From Alnus glutinosa (Eukaryota; Streptophyta; Magnoliopsida; Fagales; Betulaceae), in the NCBI RefSeq assembly GCF_958979055.1, contig NC_084888.1, forward strand, positions 35,335,804-35,399,803: a stretch of 64,000 nt of DNA, given 5' to 3'. Positions 58,832-64,000 of this stretch are shown here, piece by piece. Every line of letters begins with the position of its first letter. The stretch's first letter is position 1. Under the pieces are notes generated by a model. It ran no database searches. It was not told the origin of the DNA and saw nothing but the letters and a program-made list of their open reading frames with translations. Position numbers and translations under genes: made by a program.

Positions 58832-60876
58832 AACCGTCCCAATTGCCAACAATGCAAACAACTAAATGTTGGAGATCCGAATTCCTTACACTTTAGCTCA
58901 CTTCTTTGTATAAACTAAGCCGCAGAGTCTTGAGGCACTAGCCCACGCTAAGACCTTTCTGGCAGTCCGACTCTCCAAATGATCCAAAGGTTGCGCTCTA
59001 AAAAGTAGCACTTTCCTGCCCGAGTCCTCTTAATTCCAATGATTAGGCCTCTCATATTACACTTTAGATTTGTACCCACCACAAACCAACCGATATCTGT
59101 GACATCAGTCATCAGTGAACCTATTGAAAACGAGTACTACTTTCTTTTGGCTAGACATACAAATTGGACAAAGAAGAGCGAAACATATATGACAGGGCAA
59201 GACAATTACTCAAAGCACATTCTTAGCGGTTCAAATCCTCTGCATGTAACTGCTACATGCACCAATGAAGTGCCAACAAGATTAAACTCTGAGAGATATA
59301 CAACAGCATCAACTTCTAGAAAGTAAAGCTTCAAGAAACTGATCATGTCCTAAAAGGGTCCCAAGTCCAGCTTCCAGTTCAGAATTGTAAACCCAGAAGG
59401 AGTTTTGAGTTGATGACAGCAAATTATGCAAGAACATAAAGGGTGGGGACAGTCTCACCCATGAACTTTAGGCCGTAGAATTTTGTCTGTCTAAACAATG
59501 GTATTAGGTTCACGGGACTACACAAATGAAAAACGTTGTTAGAGTCGACAAAACTTACAACTGCAGATGGAACAAAATGATAATTGATTCATGATAAAGA
59601 AAGCCACTTTCATCGTTAAACTCAAAAGCCCAAAAGCTAACTTCCCACCATCCCTCGAAATTCCCTTCTCATGCATATAATTTCGGCTAAAAACAAATAT
59701 CTGAAATGACAGAAAGCGAAGCTCATATTACTGGAAATGGCATGCTGTCTCCCAACTCTCTCTCTCTCTCTCTCTCACACACACATTAGCCCAATTCTGC
59801 TTTACTTCTAGAGCCATGCATGAAGTCTGCTTTATTTCTAGAGCCATGAAGCATACAGATACATAAAAGTTCATGCACTTAGAAATCTGTTGCATGAGAG
59901 ATGGGTGAGCCTCTCTCTTGGACTTGATAGAATTGGAAGCATGCTGATTGAGGCCTTTTGTTCTATTGGGAAGACAAAAGGGGGGAGGGGGGGTCAATCA
60001 CCACCCACCCATGCATAAATTAAGTGGCCAACAGCCAAACCTGATCTAGTATACCATTAAAATATGCCAATAATGAAGAATGAACACACTAGTGTAGGAT
60101 TTAAATATGCATATTTATGGAGAATTAGTAACATCCAGACAAATAGCCGCCATCCGTAGAGACCATGTTTTGAGCATAATTGTCCAACCCTATCCTTGAT
60201 TTTGACTGAAAGTAAAAAAAAAATTCTATGCTACAACTTTTTTTAATGCAATTTTCTGGAGTTGTTGAGCTGCAACCATTGCTGGAGCCAGAGAGAAAGG
60301 CCTAAGAAGTGGTTACCTAATAAACCTCTTCCGCAGTATGAGTGGAATAGATACTGCCTGAGGTTTCTTTGTTTTGAGCTGAGTTAGACTGTCCTACCAC
60401 AAAGAACAAACACTGCTGAAAATGCAATGAATCATCTGGTGTGCCATACTTAAGAAGGCTATTAACAACTAAAAGCTTCTTAGTTGCTGTCGATTTTATA
60501 GGTTGTAAAAGTGAAATCCCCTTTATCTTTTTCTCATCGTCCTTTCACTCAAGAATGATGAACTTTCATTATAATAGCCAAAAGGGAGAGGTAGCATTTG
60601 TACTTGCCTAGGCAGACTGTATTTAGCTAATATACTTTTTTAAAAATTATTGCTCTTTCAGGGCCCAACTTATGACAGTAATGATTAGGTATTCAGCCAT
60701 CACATAAATTTTTTTTAGTTGAATAAAGCCCTTTAAATGCCTGATAAAGGTTACCCAATTTAAGAATGACTATGTAGGCCACAAAGGAGACCTGAAAGGG
60801 ACATATACTTTTAACCAAAAGTAAGAATGTCCTTTGGGGACAACAAAACAAATTTCTAACCCTTGTAAGTCACGGC
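58832..60876. other. Intergenic upstream of the LBD gene
   Basis: A (CT)/(CA) microsatellite lies at 59756-59786. No gene seen; short frames (for example 59039-59326) lack recognisable motifs. Confidence 0.5.
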
Positions 60877-60883
60877 TATAAAG
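60877..60883 (+). promoter_or_regulatory. TATA box of the LBD gene
   Basis: TATAAAG in the context GGCTATAAAGAATAAA, 97 bases upstream of the ATG at 60980, giving an expected start near 60910 and a ~70-base leader. Confidence 0.6.
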
Positions 60884-60979
60884 AATAAATCTCAACTACT
60901 TCTTAAACAAATCAGTCCAAGTGTTTGTGGTACTGAAAATCCATTTGTCACAGATAAGAAAAGCCAGCTTAGGACGACA

Positions 60980-61745
60980 ATGACTGGGATTGGCTCTTCA
61001 TGTGGAGCGTGCAAGTTCCTGAGGAGAAAGTGCACCAGTGAATGCGTGTTTGCTCCTTACTTCTGTTATGAACAAGCTGCAACCCACTTTGCAGCAGTGC
61101 ACAAGGTGTTCGGTGCAAGTAATGTTTCCAAGCTATTATTACACTTACCAGTACACAACCGAAGTGACGCTGCAAGCACCATTTCTTACGAAGCTCTAGC
61201 TCGGGTGCGGGACCCTGTCTATGGTTGTTTTGCTGATATCTATGCACTCCAACAACAGGTTTCCATGCTGTTACTTCAACTTTTCTCCAAAAACCTGTAA
61301 AATCACACTGAAGTTTGAATAAATTAGTTAACCAAAGCGATACATTGTTTACCTGGCCTTGCAGGTTGCCCACTTACAAGAGGAGATTGAAATCCTTGGG
61401 AGCCAAATGGCTAATTTCGCTGTTGGTGTTGCTAGTTGTGGAAGTTCTCAAGCAACTACCAACCCATGTAATGGATTACAATTCTCATCGCAACATGGTG
61501 TGATACACACACAATACTATCAAAATCAACAAGCTGCACTACTTTCCCACGCAGAAAGTGCAATTCCCAACCAAGCCTTTGATACCCAGATGGATATACC
61601 GCTCCATCCTTTGTATGGATGGGAAAACCAAAACTTATTTGATGACTCTGGCCAAAATCTCATAGAGAGCCTCCTTGAGGGAATAGAAGAAGAGAACTTC
61701 ACACATTTCCCATGGTTGTACAACAGTACCAATGCCAAAAACTGA
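60980..61745 (+). CDS. LOB-domain (LBD) class I transcription factor
   Basis: Two exons, 60980-61258 and 61365-61745, joined at CAG/gtttcc and ttgcag/GTT, encoding 219 residues. The zinc-like C-block C-x2-C-x6-C-x3-C is at residues 8-22 ([16 protein letters not shown]). The GAS block starts at about [17 protein letters not shown] and ends DPVYGC. The leucine-zipper-like region is [16 protein letters not shown], spanning the splice junction. The intron position in this motif is the usual one for class I. The family binds DNA and directs organ boundary, lateral root and vascular programmes. The sequence looks nearest the LBD16/18/29/33 group, but I cannot fix the ortholog. Residues YGCFADIY replace the common YGCVAHIF. 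The acidic C-terminus ([12 protein letters not shown]) may be an activation region. Confidence 0.94.
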
Positions 61746-62012
61746 GGGAGTTGCACTTTCTGCACAGGAAAGCAGTGATTGGTTTCGAAAGAGCAGAAAG
61801 CATGTGTTATATGACTCCTTTCGGCTTCCTTCGTATGGCAACAAGTTTTGTACTAGGCCTGATTTTGCAATTTAAGCTGGTTTTTGAGGTGTAGGCATAG
61901 CTTATTCTAGTTTAAACCCTTAATAAATATCCTTCTCTTCTGTACATTAGACCCCATTCCTTCACTTAACAACAGATCATAATCAACTGGAAAATTTTAC
62001 TGTTATAGTATC
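61746..62012. other. 3' region of the LBD gene
   Basis: Likely 3' untranslated region, with AATAAAT near 61922 as a possible polyadenylation signal. Confidence 0.45.
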
Positions 62013-62250
62013 CACCACAAGAAATTCCGACTTCAGTGACTAATGAGCATAAGTGATGACTTTAGTCGTCGTGGATACTCTGTCCAGGATGCTCATTAGC
62101 AACGACAAAAACAGTCGTTGCTAATGTTCTCCTATTAGCGACAACAAAATTGATCTCTAATACTTTCCCAAGTGGTCGCTACTGTGTCATCATCGCGAAT
62201 ATAAAACATTAGCGACGACACTATTGTTGGTGCTAATACATATAAATTCT
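62013..62250. mobile_element. CACTA (En/Spm) terminal fragment
   Basis: Begins CACCACAAGAAATTC, one base from the CACTACAAGAAA end of plant CACTA elements, followed by several sub-terminal repeats built on TTAGCGACGAC and its inverse GTCGTCG/GTCGTTGCTAA. No transposase. The opposite end was not found, so it is a solo end or MITE-like derivative. Confidence 0.65.
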
Positions 62251-63429
62251 GACTTAAGTTTCTAAAATTAATATATACCTAAATTAATTTTTTTAATATA
62301 TAAAATTCTCGATCAAAACATTCATAAGTATATATTATTCTATGATTAGTAATCTAAACATCCATAATATAGTAAAAAAGAATACAAAAGTGATAATTTC
62401 ATACTAAATGGAATATTTACAATTTTTCACTGAAAAAATTAGAATGTCCAACAAAATATGTAAAATAGTAAAATATCGTAATAATCTTAATGCGTACATT
62501 TTGGTCTCACAAGTAACAAACGTGGCCTGTGCATTTGCACCACCACTGCCATAATATATGAACGAAAAGAACCTATTGAAAGTGTGCTATGAGAGAGCTG
62601 ATAGACTATTCTCAAGTTTAATAATTCCATCTGAGTTGATGCTTCTTCCCTTCAAAAACTGCGAGTACAGTTTTGCAGAGAGCTTGGGGTATCTGTTAAC
62701 TCTCATTCTCTTTCTAACGTAATCGTGGCTCTTCTTCTCTCAAACCATCGATGCTCTTCTTCTAACCTAATCTTTCTCTCTCAAACCGGCCGTAGGAGTC
62801 CACGAGTCGTGTTTATCTGAGACATAGGACAGACTGTTGGGTTGTGCTCAAGACCCTTACATTGTTCGATGTATATTTCTCCCACTTAGAATGTAAGCTT
62901 AAAAACTTCTCTTAGACCATATTATCACTCATAATATACATTAACTAACAGACTTGTTCATCAATAGGAGGTCAGATGAAAGCCCCTTATCACTTTACAC
63001 CGCTAATCATATCTATCCACTGTAATGAACATTGCAATGAAAATCAAAAGGTATGGTTTTGGAATTCTCCACAAGTCAGGTATAATGCGCTACGATACAA
63101 ACAGAAAGAGAGATCAAAATGTAATTTAAGTAACATAGCAATCATGAAAACCTCAATGACCATCTGAAAGACCTTGGTTGACCTCAATGACCAACCTCAA
63201 TGACCATTTGTTTGTAGTCGGCAAACAAAACTAAAAGAAGAAATTTAACACCTTGGTCATCTCTAAAACTTTCATAAGACAAACATTCGAAGCATCCTGT
63301 AGACCTTCAAAAAGCCATGCCTCCTGCTGTTGAACACACTGTTGTAGATCAACAACATAGAAGCACAGTATTAGTAAGCATTTAAAGCAGAAAACTATCA
63401 TTAAGAACAACAGTAGGAAACTAACCATC
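62251..63429. other. Intergenic between the CACTA fragment and FGAM synthase
   Basis: The part nearest 63429 is probably the 3' untranslated region of FGAM synthase (minus strand). A CTCTTCTTCT/CTTTCTCTCTC-rich stretch lies at 62695-62785. No gene. Confidence 0.45.
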
Positions 63430-63999
63430 TCAAGAGCACCACTCTCTAGCATTCTGGAACATTCGCAACCATGGACTAGGACCTTTTTTGTCTACATTCC
63501 ATTGCTTCGGGTACCAGGGAAACTGCCACATCAAGAAGCAACGCTCTGGATGAGGCATCATGGCAAGATGCCTCCCATCTGGGGAACAAATCGCTGCAAC
63601 CCCTAAAGGAGAGCCATTCAAATTGAAAGGGTAAGTTTCCGTTACACTCCCATCATCATCACAATATCTTAGTGGGGCCAAGTCTTTGTGAAGCACATGA
63701 TCCAAAACGCCATCATCAGGGAAGAATGCTCTTCCCTCACCATGAGCAGCCCATACACCCAATGTACTACCCTCCATTCCTTTGAACATTAAAGCAGGTG
63801 AGTCCTTTATTGACACACTTGTGAAGCGACATTCAAAACGTCCTGATTCATTGTGAATGAACCTTGGCTGAGATGAATCCCCACCAGCACCAAGCACACC
63901 ACCAACCTGAGGACCTGGGACCCACCCCAATAAAGCCATGAGTTGACACCCATTGCAAATGCCAAGACTGAAGGTATCTGGCCGCTTGTAAAACTCCTG
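63430..63999 (-). CDS. PUR4: Phosphoribosylformylglycinamidine synthase, C-terminal part (gene continues past the right edge)
   Basis: FGAM synthase makes FGAM from FGAR, glutamine and ATP, step four of purine synthesis (plastid or mitochondrion in plants). The 189 residues here are the glutaminase domain: nucleophile cysteine in LGICNGCQLM (63937-63966), LLGWVPGP, conserved RFECRF, GVWAAHGEGRAFF, and the His-Glu pair in MMPHPERCF. The chain ends WLRMFQNAREWCS, as in plant enzymes, with the stop at 63430-63432. The open frame has no intron here and runs to the window edge without a start. An ATG at 63939 is internal, not the true start, because the catalytic cysteine lies upstream of it. Confidence 0.95.
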   Translation of the reverse strand, partial: QEFYKRPDTFSLGICNGCQLMALLGWVPGPQVGGVLGAGGDSSQPRFIHNESGRFECRFTSVSIKDSPALMFKGMEGSTLGVWAAHGEGRAFFPDDGVLDHVLHKDLAPLRYCDDDGSVTETYPFNLNGSPLGVAAICSPDGRHLAMMPHPERCFLMWQFPWYPKQWNVDKKGPSPWLRMFQNAREWCS

Positions 64000-64000
64000 A

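Overview
This window is nuclear DNA of a flowering plant, most likely a woody eudicot. It is AT-rich and repeat-rich. Its recognisable genes are plant genes: two L-type lectin receptor kinases, Rubisco activase, a LOB-domain transcription factor and the end of a purine-biosynthesis enzyme. Gene density is low, and most of the sequence is transposon-derived. I cannot name a species.

Layout. Positions 1-5,460 hold a foldback element, an orphan promoter-like stretch and blocks of repeated DNA that recur at 35.3-39.0 kb, one of them interrupted by a young LINE. A broken lectin receptor kinase copy (kinase half only, + strand) starts at 5,461. It is split by an unidentified 583-bp piece, by a Copia element (A, 6,543-18,074) that carries a second Copia element (B, 6,983-12,863) inside its 5' LTR, and by a hAT element (18,097-19,240). 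Each of these three transposons has a visible target-site duplication. From 19.4 to 27.1 kb there are no intact genes: there is a two-exon frataxin relic, a second hAT element, and a TIR element carrying a GC-rich minisatellite. Two intact intronless lectin receptor kinases lie on the minus strand (27,377-29,383 and 39,239-41,275). Between them are a small GRF zinc-finger gene or pseudogene, a lone ubiquitin-conjugating-enzyme exon, LINE relics and MITEs. From 41.3 to 52.7 kb there are only repeats. Rubisco activase follows on the minus strand (52,760-56,137, seven coding exons, with an alternative end encoding the redox-regulated alpha tail). A LOB-domain gene lies on the plus strand (60,980-61,745). 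The C-terminal glutaminase part of FGAM synthase runs off the right edge on the minus strand.

The genes do not form one pathway. The lectin kinases are a local tandem family with one dead member. Rubisco activase, the LBD gene and FGAM synthase are independent single genes. The most unusual observation is in the two Copia elements. In each, the bases at the primer-binding position just after the 5' LTR are not a tRNA complement. They are a 12-14 base perfect reverse complement of a stretch inside the same element's own LTR, with a different sequence in each element. A second oddity is that element B has badly decayed coding DNA but almost identical LTRs, which suggests it was moved in trans.
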